Shown here: piece by piece, positions 34,890-43,832 of the stretch | How the letters are laid out: each line of letters opens with the position of its first letter | How positions within the stretch are numbered: the first letter of the stretch is position 1 | Assembly (NCBI RefSeq): GCF_004362525.1 | Contig: NZ_SNXS01000002.1 | Span: 558,001 to 622,000, forward strand | From: Roseateles toxinivorans | Lineage (GTDB): Bacteria; Pseudomonadota; Gammaproteobacteria; Burkholderiales; Burkholderiaceae_C | Length of the DNA stretch: 64,000 nt | Reading direction: 5' to 3' | The notes under the pieces: model-generated | Told to the model about the DNA's origin: nothing | Databases searched by the model: none | Seen by the model: only the letters and a program-made list of their open reading frames with translations | Position numbers and translations under genes: made by a program

Positions 34890-35637
34890 CGACCTCCAAG
34901 GCCACGCCGGTGATGAACTCGGCGTCGTCGCTGGCCAGGAAGGCGGTCGCCTTGGCAATGTCCAGCGGCGTCGACATCCTGCCCATCGGAATCGTCGCGA
35001 TGATCTTGGCGCGGGTTTCCGCGCTGTCTTCGCCGGGCAGGAAGTCCTGGATCAGGCCGGTAGGGCTCATTACCGGGTTGATCGCGCAGACGCGTATGCC
35101 GTCCGGCGCCAGCTCGATGGCCATGCCCTTGGTCAGGGTGATGGCCGCGCCCTTGGTGCCGGCATACCAGCTCAGGCCCGGCCGCGGTCGCAGGCCGGCG
35201 GTCGAGGCGATATTGATGATGACGCCGCTGCGCTGCTGCTTGAACAGCGGCACGGCATGGATCGCGCCCAGATAGATGCTCTTCACATTGGTTGCATAGA
35301 CGCGGTCGAACGTCGCCTCATCGACCTCCAGCATCGACTGGTTCTTGTGCGTCGTGCCGGCGTTGTTGATCAGTATGTCCAGCCGGCCGTAGTGCTTGAC
35401 GGTGGCGGCCACCATCGCGCCCACCGACTCGTTCTTGGTCACGTCGGCGTGCACCGGAATCGCCTTGCCGCCGGCGGCCTCGATCTCGGCCGCCACGCGC
35501 TCGGCGGCGTCCATGCGCCAGTCGGCGACGACGACCTTGGCGCCCAGCTCGGCAAACAGCTTGGCAATGCCCTCGCCGAAGCCGCTGCCACCGCCGGTGA
35601 CGATGGCCACGCGGTCCTGCAATTTCTTGTCGCTCAT
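34870..35637 (-). CDS. short-chain dehydrogenase/reductase in the RuBisCO-like operon
   Basis: A 255-residue classical SDR. NAD(P) motif TGGGSGFGEG, NNAG in ILINNAGTTHKN, and the YxxxK catalytic pair in WYAGTKGAA; it ends in GVALEVDGGRCI. The start at 35637 is typical; a longer frame upstream is not needed. No SDR is part of the described apionate route, where sugar oxidation uses a Gfo/Idh/MocA enzyme. This one may oxidise a different polyol, sugar or lactol feeding the pathway. Confidence 0.9.
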   Translation of the reverse strand: MSDKKLQDRVAIVTGGGSGFGEGIAKLFAELGAKVVVADWRMDAAERVAAEIEAAGGKAIPVHADVTKNESVGAMVAATVKHYGRLDILINNAGTTHKNQSMLEVDEATFDRVYATNVKSIYLGAIHAVPLFKQQRSGVIINIASTAGLRPRPGLSWYAGTKGAAITLTKGMAIELAPDGIRVCAINPVMSPTGLIQDFLPGEDSAETRAKIIATIPMGRMSTPLDIAKATAFLASDDAEFITGVALEVDGGRCI

Positions 35638-35647
35638 CGGGGTTTCC

Positions 35648-37096
35648 TTATCCGTGCTGAATCGCAATGGTCTTGATCGTGGTGAAGCTGCGCAGGCCCT
35701 CGAAGGCCTTCTCGCGGCCATAGCCCGAATGCTTCATGCCGCCGAAGGGCAGCTCGATGCCGCCGCCGGCGCCGTAGTTGTTGATGAAGACCTGACCGGC
35801 CTCGATGCGCTGGGCGGCGCGCAGCTGCAGCGCGCCGTCGCGGGTCCAGACCGCGGCGGTGAGGCCGAACGGCGTGCCGTTGGCCAGCTCGATGGCCTCG
35901 TCTTCGGTATCGAACGCGAAGGCCGCCAGCACCGGGCCGAAGACCTCGCCCTGGGCGACCGGGTGCTGGGCCGGCACGGCGTCCAGCAGCATCGGCGGGA
36001 AGAAGAAGCCGCCGGCCGGTGCGTCGGCAGCCAGCTTGGCGCGGGCGGCGACGCGAATGCCATCGCTGGTGGCTGCCTCAATCATCGAGGCCACACGGTT
36101 CAGCTGGCGGCGGTTGATCAGCGGGCCGCAGTCGAGATTGGCGATGCCGGCGCCGGTGTTCAGCGCCTCGAAGCGGGCCTTCAGCCGGCCCATCACATCG
36201 GCATAGATGCTGCGGGCGATCAGCACGCGGCTGCCGGCGGCGCAGGTCTGGCCGGCGTTTTGCACGATGGCGTTGACGACCACCGGTATCGCCTTGTCCA
36301 GATCGGCGTCGGCGAACAGGATCTGCGGCGACTTGCCGCCCAGCTCCAGGGTCACCGGCACATGGTTGACGGCGGCGGCCTGGGCCACGGCCGTGCCGGT
36401 CTGCGGCGAGCCTGTGAACGAGATGTGGCTGATGCCGGTGTGGGCCGCCAATGCAGCACCGGCCTCGATGCCGAGCCCGCAGACGATGTTCAGCGCGCCC
36501 GGTGGCAGGCCCGCTTCGAGCGCCAGTGCGGCGATGCGCAGCGGCGTCAGGCAGGCGTCCTCGGCCGGCTTGACGACGCAGGCATTGCCGGCGGCCAGCG
36601 CGCCGCCGACCGAACGGCCGAAGATCTGCGCCGGATAGTTCCACGGAATGATGTGGCCGGTCACGCCGTGCGGCACGCGCATGGCGATCACCGTGCTGCC
36701 CTGGGCGTAGGGAATGGTCTCGCCATGCAGCTTGTCGGCCGCGCCGCCGTAGTACTCGAAGTAGCGGGCGCAGGCGGTGATGTCGGCGCGGGCCTGCTGC
36801 ATCGGCTTGCCGGTGTCGCCGCATTCCAGCTCGGCCAGCTCGTCGTGGTGCTGCAGGATCAGGGCCGAGAGGCGCGACAGGATGCGCCCGCGCTCGGTCG
36901 CCGTCTGCCGGCCCCAGGCGCCGTGGAAGGCGGCGCGCGCCGCCTGCACGGCGGCGTCCACATCGCGGGCATCGCTGCGCGGCAGGGTGGTGAAGACCTG
37001 GCCGTCGGACGGGTCGAGTACCTCAATCGTCGCGCCGCTGGCGGCGGCGTAGCGCTCGCCGGCAATCAGGTTTTGTTGCGGGGCCAAGGTCTTCAT
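35648..37096 (-). CDS. NAD(P)-dependent aldehyde dehydrogenase
   Basis: A 482-residue ALDH. Asn in IPWNYPAQ, cofactor turn FTGSPQTG, Glu251 in LELGGKSP and nucleophile Cys285 in AGQTCAAGSR are all present, so it should be active. Betaine/gamma-aminobutyraldehyde-type relatives share this pattern. In the operon it might oxidise a sugar aldehyde to its acid, or glycolaldehyde to glycolate. It lies 10 bases from both neighbours and is therefore part of the same transcript. Confidence 0.92.
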   Translation of the reverse strand: MKTLAPQQNLIAGERYAAASGATIEVLDPSDGQVFTTLPRSDARDVDAAVQAARAAFHGAWGRQTATERGRILSRLSALILQHHDELAELECGDTGKPMQQARADITACARYFEYYGGAADKLHGETIPYAQGSTVIAMRVPHGVTGHIIPWNYPAQIFGRSVGGALAAGNACVVKPAEDACLTPLRIAALALEAGLPPGALNIVCGLGIEAGAALAAHTGISHISFTGSPQTGTAVAQAAAVNHVPVTLELGGKSPQILFADADLDKAIPVVVNAIVQNAGQTCAAGSRVLIARSIYADVMGRLKARFEALNTGAGIANLDCGPLINRRQLNRVASMIEAATSDGIRVAARAKLAADAPAGGFFFPPMLLDAVPAQHPVAQGEVFGPVLAAFAFDTEDEAIELANGTPFGLTAAVWTRDGALQLRAAQRIEAGQVFINNYGAGGGIELPFGGMKHSGYGREKAFEGLRSFTTIKTIAIQHG

Positions 37097-37106
37097 ATCG
37101 ATTCCT

Positions 37107-38078
37107 TCAACGGACAGCCTGGATGGCGGCTATTTTGTCCGCTCCGAACTCCTTGGCAAACTGGGCATAGGCGGGCACCACGGCCTTGCGGAAGCTCTCG
37201 CCGTCCACCTTTTCTATGACCTGCATGCCGTCCTTGCGCAGCTGGGCGATGCCATTGGCCTCGTCCTCGTTGACCTTCTTGCGCTGTGCGATGCCACCCT
37301 TTTGCGCGGCCTCGACGAAGACCTTTTTGTCGGCGTCCGACAGCTTGTTCCAGACATTGGGCGACATGATGATCACCGCCGGCGAATAGACGTGCCCGGT
37401 CAGCGAGAGGTACTTCTGCACCTGGGCGAACTTGGCCGACAGGATGACCGGAATCGGGTTCTCCTGGCCATCGACGGTGCCCTGCTGCAACGCTGTGAAC
37501 AGCTCCGGAAAGGCCATCGGCGTGGGCAGCAGACCGAAGGTCTTGTAGCCGTCCATATGGACCTTGTTCTCCATCGTGCGCAGCTTGAGCCCGGAGGCGT
37601 CGCTGGCCGTCATGATGGGGCGCTTGTTGTTGGTCATGTGGCGGAAGCCGTTCTCCGTCCAGGCCAGGCCGATCAGGCCTTTGGCGGCCATCTTCTTGAG
37701 CAGGTCCTGGCCGATGGGGCCGTCCATCGTGTGGCGCGCATGGTCGTAGTCGCGGAACAGGAAGGGGATATCCACGATCTTGGTCTCGGGCACGAAGTTG
37801 CCCAGGGCGCCGGTCGAGGCGTTGACCAGGTCCTGCGTGCCCAGCTGCACCGCCTCGATCTGCTCGCGTTCGCCACCGAGTGCCGAATTGGGGAACTGCT
37901 GGCACTTGTAGCGGCCCTGGGTGTTCTTCTCGACCTCGTCGCAGAAGGTGACCGAGCCGACCCAGTAGTGCGAGTCCTTGGCCGGCGTGTAGCCGATCTT
38001 CAGCACGGTCTGGGCCGAGGCGTTGCCCAGGCTCAGGGCGAGGGCGGCGGCAACGAGAAGGGTCGGGCGTAGCGTCAT
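37107..38078 (-). CDS. TRAP transporter substrate-binding protein (DctP-like), copy 1
   Basis: A 323-residue periplasmic DctP-family protein with a signal peptide ending ASAQ and a mature start TVLKIGYTPAKDSHYWVG. The ligand-binding Arg region lies near GLKLRTMENKVH and NPIPVIL follows. It is very similar, by eye more than 80 percent identical, to the binding protein at 40995-41969. No DctQ or DctM gene adjoins this copy. It sits inside the ApnO/RuBisCO-like gene set and probably binds that pathway's acid. Confidence 0.92.
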   Translation of the reverse strand: MTLRPTLLVAAALALSLGNASAQTVLKIGYTPAKDSHYWVGSVTFCDEVEKNTQGRYKCQQFPNSALGGEREQIEAVQLGTQDLVNASTGALGNFVPETKIVDIPFLFRDYDHARHTMDGPIGQDLLKKMAAKGLIGLAWTENGFRHMTNNKRPIMTASDASGLKLRTMENKVHMDGYKTFGLLPTPMAFPELFTALQQGTVDGQENPIPVILSAKFAQVQKYLSLTGHVYSPAVIIMSPNVWNKLSDADKKVFVEAAQKGGIAQRKKVNEDEANGIAQLRKDGMQVIEKVDGESFRKAVVPAYAQFAKEFGADKIAAIQAVR

Positions 38079-38149
38079 GGTGTCTCCAGGATGGAATGAA
38101 AGGGCTCGCCCGCCGCTTCGGTGTCGGCTGGGCTTTGGCGGAACAGGGG

Positions 38150-38980
38150 TCAGGTGATGCGGCGGATGCTCTCGGCGATTTCTTCGCGGTCGAACACCTG
38201 CTTCCAGTCCTCGCGCATCAGCCGCGGCTTGCCGAAGGTGATGGCCTTGTTGCAGGCGTCGGAGAACTGGCCCGGGATCTCCTTGAAGATCACCGCGGCG
38301 AGTATGGTCATATGGCCCAGCAGGAAGTCGCGGGCGGCCTCGGCCGGCACGCCGCGCGCCACGACCTCGTCCATGGCCTCGCGCATCACGTCCAGCAAGG
38401 TGGCGCAGACGGTCTCGGACAGGCCGGGCTCCAAGAGCGCCATCTGATCGACGGTCAGCCGGTAGGAGCGCAGGATGGGCGCGTAGATCGTCTTGGCGAT
38501 GTCCTCGCCGAGTGCGAAGTCCGCATCCGTGCCCTGCATCAGCGCGCTGACCACCGACTGCTTGGCATGGCCGCCGCCGAAGAAGTCACGCCGCGCCTCG
38601 GGCGTGGTCTCGTCATTGAAGATCGGCGGGTGGCAGGGGTGGGCGACGAAATAGACCAGATCGGGCCGCTCCGGCAGATGGCCGGCGAACGGCGCCGCGG
38701 CATCCAGGGTCATCACCATGGTGCCCGGCCGCAGCAACGGCGCAATCTCGCGCGACAGCTTGCCGATCAAGGTGTCCGGCACGGCCAGTATCACCACGTC
38801 GGCGCCGTCCAGCGCTGCCTCGGCCGAGACGCAGGCCAGGCCCAACTCGTCCTGCAGCCGCTGCCGGCCCACCGCGCCCGGCTCCACATGCCGGACCTTG
38901 TAGGCCGACCCGACCAGGTTGCGGGCCAGCCGCACGCCCATCTTGCCGCCAGCGCCAAACAGCGCAATCGTTGCACTCAT
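38150..38980 (-). CDS. NAD(P)-binding oxidoreductase, D-apionate oxidoisomerase (ApnO)-like
   Basis: A 276-residue protein with a Rossmann start ATIALFGAGGKMGVRLA, VVILAVPDTLIGK and a helical C-terminal domain of the phosphogluconate-dehydrogenase-like type. The middle PDLVYFVAHPCHPPIFND is characteristic of the group to which I recall ApnO belonging. ApnO converts D-apionate to 3-oxo-isoapionate, the substrate of the kinase/RuBisCO-like pair found downstream. The ATG at 38980 has GGAGG five bases ahead; a TTG one codon earlier is less likely. It is the first gene after the promoter region at 38981-39094. Confidence 0.78.
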   Translation of the reverse strand: MSATIALFGAGGKMGVRLARNLVGSAYKVRHVEPGAVGRQRLQDELGLACVSAEAALDGADVVILAVPDTLIGKLSREIAPLLRPGTMVMTLDAAAPFAGHLPERPDLVYFVAHPCHPPIFNDETTPEARRDFFGGGHAKQSVVSALMQGTDADFALGEDIAKTIYAPILRSYRLTVDQMALLEPGLSETVCATLLDVMREAMDEVVARGVPAEAARDFLLGHMTILAAVIFKEIPGQFSDACNKAITFGKPRLMREDWKQVFDREEIAESIRRIT

Positions 38981-39033
38981 CAAAACCTCCAGACCAGAAA
39001 ATGGGGTCAGACTCCAATTCCTCGGCGTCTGTT

Positions 39034-39047
39034 GGTCTAATGGTATA
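39034..39047. promoter_or_regulatory. candidate NanR-like GntR operator (two hexamers)
   Basis: GGTCTA (39034-39039), two bases, then GGTATA (39042-39047). NanR, a FadR-type GntR protein, recognises tandem GGTATA hexamers with 2-3 base gaps. The site lies 54 to 67 bases upstream of the ApnO-like start, in the only sizeable gap between the two acid-sugar operons, and the operon's own GntR regulator looks NanR-like. This is inference from motif and position. Confidence 0.45.
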
Positions 39048-39094
39048 ATGAGTACATCACACGATATACAGCGTAAACCCTTGATTCACCGCAA

Positions 39095-40417
39095 TCATTG
39101 CGGGGCGATAGACGGCATCGGCACCGGCGCCACCACCGCCGGCGCATAGACCAGATCGCGCAGCGCCAGGCTGATTTGCGGGATGTAGGTGATCAGCATC
39201 AGGCAGCCGATGATCACCAGCACAAAGGGCAGCAGGTACTTGACGATGCGGTCCAGCGAGATCTTGGCCACCGTGCAGGCGGCGAACAGATTGACGCCGA
39301 ACGGCGGCGTGATCATGCCCAGCGCCAGATTGACGACCATGATGGTGCCGAAGTGCACCGGGTCCACACCGAAGTGCCGTGCCACCGGCACCAGAATCGG
39401 GGCCAGCACGATGATGGCCGCCGAGGTCTCGATGAACATGCCGATCACGAACAGCGCCGCGTTCACGCCCAGCAGGAACCACATCGGCGATTGCAGCACT
39501 TCGGTCAGCCAGGCCCCCAGCGCCTCGGGCACGCCGGCGCGGGTGATCAGGAAGGCAAACAGGCCGGCGTTGGCGATGATGAACATGATCACCGCGCTGG
39601 AGATCACCGACTTGCGGAACACCGGTATCAGGTCCTTGAACGTCAGCTCACGGTGGATGAACAAGCCCACGATCAGCGCATAGAACACCGCCACGACCGA
39701 GGCCTCGGTGGGCGTGAAGATGCCGCCGTAGATGCCGCCCAGGATGATCACCGGCATCAGCAGCGCAAAGCCGGCCTTGTAGGTGGCGGTGCCCACGCTC
39801 AGGCGGCCGTCACCGTCCTGCTTGCCCCAGCCCTTCCAGCGGCAGTACAGGTGCACAAACAGCATCAGCACGCCGCCGATCAGCAGGCCCGGGCCGAAGC
39901 CGGCGATGAACAGCTCGCCGATCGAGACCTCGGCCGACACGCCGAACAGAATCATCGGAATCGACGGCGGGATGATCACCCCCAGCTCAGCCGAGGTGGC
40001 CTGCAGCGCTGCCGCGTATTCGCGCGGGTAGCCGTGCTTGATCAGTGCCGGGATCAGGATAGAGCCGATCGCGAAGGTGGTGGCTACCGAAGAGCCCGAC
40101 ACCGCCGCGAAGATCATGCAGGTCAGCACGCAGGTCATTGGTAGCCCGCCCTGCACGCCGCCGACCAGCGACTTGGCAAACTCAACCAGCCGGCGCGAGA
40201 TGCCGCCGGTTTCCATCAGATTGCCGGCCAGTATGAAGAAGGGCACGGCGGCGAGCGGAAACTTGTCGATCGCGGTGAACATCTCCTTGGGCGCGAGCAC
40301 CAGGCGTTCGGGGTCGAAGAAGGCCAGGCCCAGCATGGCGGAGCCGCCAATCGAGACGGCGATGGAGATGCTGAAGGCAAAGGCCAGCAGCATCGTGATG
40401 AGCAGGGTGAATGACAT
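39095..40417 (-). CDS. TRAP transporter large permease (DctM-like)
   Basis: A 440-residue membrane protein with about twelve hydrophobic helices. It has DctM motifs FPLAAVPFFILAGNLMETGG, GSSVATTFAIGSILIPALI and a later FGVNLFAACTVAKI region. It is the ion-coupled permease and pairs with DctQ at 40442. It is the last gene of the threonate/erythronate operon and lies beside the second binding protein's operon partner set. The same QM pair may serve the binding protein at 37107 as well. Confidence 0.93.
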   Translation of the reverse strand: MSFTLLITMLLAFAFSISIAVSIGGSAMLGLAFFDPERLVLAPKEMFTAIDKFPLAAVPFFILAGNLMETGGISRRLVEFAKSLVGGVQGGLPMTCVLTCMIFAAVSGSSVATTFAIGSILIPALIKHGYPREYAAALQATSAELGVIIPPSIPMILFGVSAEVSIGELFIAGFGPGLLIGGVLMLFVHLYCRWKGWGKQDGDGRLSVGTATYKAGFALLMPVIILGGIYGGIFTPTEASVVAVFYALIVGLFIHRELTFKDLIPVFRKSVISSAVIMFIIANAGLFAFLITRAGVPEALGAWLTEVLQSPMWFLLGVNAALFVIGMFIETSAAIIVLAPILVPVARHFGVDPVHFGTIMVVNLALGMITPPFGVNLFAACTVAKISLDRIVKYLLPFVLVIIGCLMLITYIPQISLALRDLVYAPAVVAPVPMPSIAPQ

Positions 40418-40441
40418 GGTGTGGGTCGCTTCCGGGCTGGT

Positions 40442-40933
40442 TTACTGAGCGTTTTCCAGCTCTTCATTCATCGGGTCGATGTGCTGTGCGATCACGGCCA
40501 CGAGGGCCAGCGCCGCACCCACCGGCAGGGCGGCATAGGCCCAACCCATCGACAGCTCCATGCTGGCAAAAGTCTGGAAGCGCACGCGCCAGGCCAGGTT
40601 GATGCCGTACCACAGAAGCACGCTCAGAAAGGCCAGGGAGCTCAGCGTGATCACCCAGCGCACCGCCTGGTGGAAGACGCCCTTGGTCATGCGCAGCATC
40701 AGATCCACCGAAACCAGCGCCCCGCGCCGGAAGGCCACCACCACGCCCAGCATCACGCACCAGATCAAGAGGCGCCGCATCGACTCCTCGGTCCAGGTCG
40801 ACGGTTGCGACAGCACGAAGCGGGTCACCACCTGCCACATGCCCAGCACGCTGATCACGGCCAGCAGCACGCAGGCGGCGTTGAGGGCGAAATTGCTCAG
40901 ATGGCGGTCGATCGCCAGCAGAAGAGTGCGCAT
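40442..40933 (-). CDS. TRAP transporter small permease (DctQ-like)
   Basis: A 163-residue protein with four hydrophobic helices; WTEESMRRLLIWCVMLGVVVAFRRGALVSVD matches the DctQ core between helices two and three. It scaffolds the DctM permease. Start at 40933 with MRTLLLAIDRHLSNFALN. A stable hairpin precedes it. Confidence 0.92.
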   Translation of the reverse strand: MRTLLLAIDRHLSNFALNAACVLLAVISVLGMWQVVTRFVLSQPSTWTEESMRRLLIWCVMLGVVVAFRRGALVSVDLMLRMTKGVFHQAVRWVITLSSLAFLSVLLWYGINLAWRVRFQTFASMELSMGWAYAALPVGAALALVAVIAQHIDPMNEELENAQ

Positions 40934-40950
40934 GGCGCCTCCCGGTCAGG

Positions 40951-40979
40951 CCGGGCCGGCGCGAGTGAGCGCCGCCCGG
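40951..40979 (-). promoter_or_regulatory. intercistronic hairpin between dctP and dctQ
   Basis: A GC-rich stem pairs 40951-40962 with 40969-40979 (one bulge) around a 6-base loop. It lies just after the binding-protein stop and before dctQ. No T-run follows, so a full terminator is unlikely. A role in raising binding-protein mRNA over permease mRNA is plausible. Confidence 0.55.
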
Positions 40980-40994
40980 CAGGTTTGCACGGAC

Positions 40995-41969
40995 TTACTT
41001 GACGGCTTGGATGGCAGCGATCTTGTCGGCGCCGAATTCCTTGGCGAAGTTGGCATAGGCCGGGGCCACGGCCTTGCGGAAGCTCTCGCCGTCCACCTTC
41101 TCGATCACCTGCATGCCGTCCTTCTTCAGCTGGGCGATGCCATTGGCCTCGTCGTCATTGACCTTCTTGCGCTGGGCCGCGCCACCCTTCTGCGCGGCAT
41201 CAACGAAGGCCTTCTTGTCGGCCTCGGACAGCTTGGCCCAGACCGCGGGCGAGAGCAGTATCACCGCGGGCGAATAGACGTGCCCGGTCAGCGACAGATG
41301 CTTCTGCACCTGGGAGAACTTCGAGGCCAGGATCACCGGGATCGGGTTCTCCTGGCCATCGACCGTGCCCTGCTGCAAGGCGGTGAACAGCTCCGGGAAG
41401 GGCATCGGCGTGGGCAGCAGGCCGAAGGTCTTGTAGCCCTCCATATGCACCTTGTTCTCCATCGTGCGCAGTTTCAGGCCCGAGGCATCGCTGGCGGTCA
41501 TGATGGCCCGCTTGCTGTTGGTCATGTGGCGGAAGCCGTTCTCCGTCCACGCCAGGCCGATCAGGCCCTTGCCCTGCAGCTTCTTCAGCAGGTCCTGGCC
41601 GATGGGGCCGTCCATCGTGTGGCGGGCATGGGCGTAGTCACGGAACAGGAAGGGGATGTCGACGATGCGCGTCTCTGGCACGAAGTTACCCAGCGGGCCG
41701 GTCGAGGTATTGGTCAGGTCCTGCGTGCCCAATTGCACCGCCTCGATCTGCTCGCGCTCGCCGCCCAGCGCCGAGGCCGGGAACTGCTGGCACTTGTAAC
41801 GGCCTTGCGTGCCCTTCTCCATCTCGTCGCAGAACACCGTGGAGCCCACGCCGTAATGCGATTCCTTGCTGGTGGCATAGCCGATCTTCAGCACGGTCTG
41901 CGCGGCGGCGGTGCCGGCCAGTGCGCACAGCGCGGCGGTGATCAGGGTGGTCTTGAATGTCGTGGTCAT
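40995..41969 (-). CDS. TRAP transporter substrate-binding protein (DctP-like), copy 2
   Basis: A 324-residue DctP-family periplasmic protein with signal peptide ending TAAAQ and mature start TVLKIGYATSKESHYGVG. Close paralogue of the protein at 37107-38078. Located directly upstream of dctQ and dctM and downstream of denD, it is the cognate binding protein of this TRAP system, probably for L-threonate, D-erythronate or a related C4 acid. The gap to denD is 45 bases. Confidence 0.93.
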   Translation of the reverse strand: MTTTFKTTLITAALCALAGTAAAQTVLKIGYATSKESHYGVGSTVFCDEMEKGTQGRYKCQQFPASALGGEREQIEAVQLGTQDLTNTSTGPLGNFVPETRIVDIPFLFRDYAHARHTMDGPIGQDLLKKLQGKGLIGLAWTENGFRHMTNSKRAIMTASDASGLKLRTMENKVHMEGYKTFGLLPTPMPFPELFTALQQGTVDGQENPIPVILASKFSQVQKHLSLTGHVYSPAVILLSPAVWAKLSEADKKAFVDAAQKGGAAQRKKVNDDEANGIAQLKKDGMQVIEKVDGESFRKAVAPAYANFAKEFGADKIAAIQAVK

Positions 41970-42014
41970 GCTTGTCTCCGTCTCTAGGTTTTGGTGGATG
42001 GGTTGGGAAAGTAT

Positions 42015-43019
42015 TCAGACGCGCAGCGGGATCGTCACTGCGGCCGGGTTGTCCTGCACATACTGCAGCACGATGCTCTTGAAGTCGGTGTCGGGCCGCA
42101 GGCCCAGGCGCTCGCGCCGGGCCGACTCGAAGCGTGCCGGCCAGCCGCCGACCATGCGTGCAACACCGGCGTCGGGCTCGAAGCGCACGCGCGCCACGGC
42201 CTCGGGGCCGGCCACGGCGGCCAGCGCGTCCAGCATCTGCTGCACGCTGACGGTCAGGGCCGGCAGGTTCAGTGCGGTGCGGCCGCCGAAGTCCTCACGG
42301 CTGGCCTCGATCACGGCGATCAGGCCTTCGATCGTGCGTGCCGGCGAGGCCAGCGCGATGCGCGTCTCGGGGGCGACCGGGCAGACGGCGTCCAGCCCGG
42401 CCAAGGGTTCGCGGATGATGCCGGACAGAAAGCCCGAGGCCGCACCATTGGGCCGGCCCGGCCGCACCGATACCGTCATCAGCCGCGCCGTGCGGCCATC
42501 AATGAAGCCCTTGCGCGTGTAGTCGGACACCAGCTGCTCGCAGATGAATTTGTGCACGCCGTAAGACGACTGCGGCGTCGGCAGCGTGTCGTCCTGCACC
42601 ACCGCCGGCAACGGCAGGGCCGGGTCTGAACCAAAAACGGCCACCGAGCTGGCGAACACGAAGCGCGGCGCTGCCGCGCCCTGCTGGGTGTGGGCCCGCA
42701 GCGCATCGAGCAGTGCGCGGGTGGTGTCGAGGTTGGAGCGCAGGCCGAGCTCAAAGTCCAGCTCGCATTCGGCCGACACGGCCGAGGCCAGGTGAAACAC
42801 GCCGTCAAAGCCTTCGGCGCCCAGCGCCGCGCATTGGTCAAGCAGCGCGCCGGTGCGGGCCTGCACACGGGCATCGGCCATCAGATCGGCGGGCGGCGGG
42901 AACAGATCGGCCAGCACCAGCGTGTTGACCTTGCGGCCGTTCAGCTGGCCCCGTGCCAGCAGCGTGCGCGCGAGCCGCGCACCCAGAAAGCCGGCCCCGC
43001 CGGTGATCAGCAGCTTCAT
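42015..43019 (-). CDS. denD: D-erythronate dehydrogenase-like NAD-dependent epimerase/dehydratase-family protein
   Basis: A 334-residue extended [37 protein letters not shown], and the catalytic pair in [13 protein letters not shown]. Members in this genomic setting are DenD, which oxidises D-erythronate at C3 to 2-keto-D-erythronate/3-keto forms for the OtnK-OtnC steps. It overlaps otnI by ATGA. The symbol rests on family plus context (OtnK, OtnC, OtnI, LtnD all adjacent). Confidence 0.88.
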   Translation of the reverse strand: MKLLITGGAGFLGARLARTLLARGQLNGRKVNTLVLADLFPPPADLMADARVQARTGALLDQCAALGAEGFDGVFHLASAVSAECELDFELGLRSNLDTTRALLDALRAHTQQGAAAPRFVFASSVAVFGSDPALPLPAVVQDDTLPTPQSSYGVHKFICEQLVSDYTRKGFIDGRTARLMTVSVRPGRPNGAASGFLSGIIREPLAGLDAVCPVAPETRIALASPARTIEGLIAVIEASREDFGGRTALNLPALTVSVQQMLDALAAVAGPEAVARVRFEPDAGVARMVGGWPARFESARRERLGLRPDTDFKSIVLQYVQDNPAAVTIPLRV

Positions 43020-43813
43020 GATTGGGAATCCTTGTAGGGGGCGAACCAGGCCAGGCCTTCTGATGTGCCTGCGCGTGGCCTGTATTCGCAGCCGATATGG
43101 CCCTGGTAGCCCAGCTCGTCGAGCAGCGCGAACAGATAGGGGTGGTTGATCTCGCCGAGATCGGGTTCATGCCGCTCGGGCACACCGGCGATCTGGATGT
43201 GGCCGACGTTGCCGCCGGGCAGGTACCGGCGCAGCTTCATCGCCAGATCGCCTTCGACGATCTGGCAGTGGTACAGATCCATCTGCACCTTCAGATTCGG
43301 CGCGCCGACCTCGGCGACGATGGCATGGGCCTCGTCCTGGCGGTTCAGGAAGAAGCCCGGTATGTCGCGCGTGTTGATGGGCTCGATCAGCACCTCCCGG
43401 CCGGCGCTGGCGGCCTGCCGGGCGGCCCAGGCGAGGTTCTCCAGATAGGTGGCACGCAGGGCGGCACGGTCGACGCCTGCCGGCACCAGGCCGGCCATCA
43501 GGTGGATGCGCGGGCATGCCAGCGCCTCGGCATAGGGCAGGGCCAGCTCCAGGAAGCCACGGCGGAATTCGTCCTCGCGGCCGGGCAGGCAGGCGATGCC
43601 GCGCTCGCCGGCCTCGAAGTCGCCGGGCGGGGCGTTGAACAGCACCTGGCGCAGGCCGTTGTCGGCCAGGCGCTGGGTCAGCTCGGCCTTGCCGAAGGCA
43701 TAGGGGAACAGGTACTCGACCGCGCGGAAGCCATCGGCAGCCGCCGCGGCAAAGCGGTCGAGGAAGCCATGCTCCGTGTACATCATCGTCAGGTTGGCGG
43801 CGAAACGGGGCAT
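43016..43813 (-). CDS. otnI: 2-oxo-tetronate isomerase (hydroxypyruvate isomerase family)
   Basis: A 265-residue xylose isomerase-like TIM-barrel protein. Metal/substrate motifs are [45 protein letters not shown] and GCEYRPR. OtnI interconverts 2-oxo- and 3-oxo-tetronates so that both threonate- and erythronate-derived keto acids enter the kinase step. The start at 43813 ([17 protein letters not shown]) is the family N-terminus. Hydroxypyruvate isomerase itself is the alternative name, disfavoured by context. Confidence 0.9.
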   Translation of the reverse strand: MPRFAANLTMMYTEHGFLDRFAAAAADGFRAVEYLFPYAFGKAELTQRLADNGLRQVLFNAPPGDFEAGERGIACLPGREDEFRRGFLELALPYAEALACPRIHLMAGLVPAGVDRAALRATYLENLAWAARQAASAGREVLIEPINTRDIPGFFLNRQDEAHAIVAEVGAPNLKVQMDLYHCQIVEGDLAMKLRRYLPGGNVGHIQIAGVPERHEPDLGEINHPYLFALLDELGYQGHIGCEYRPRAGTSEGLAWFAPYKDSQS

Positions 43814-43832
43814 GCGGTGTCTTCCTTCTTCC

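Noticed and set aside
35396-37219. A 607-codon plus-strand frame opposite the aldehyde dehydrogenase
   Set aside because: No motif; the aldehyde dehydrogenase on the minus strand has catalytic Glu and Cys and correct length.
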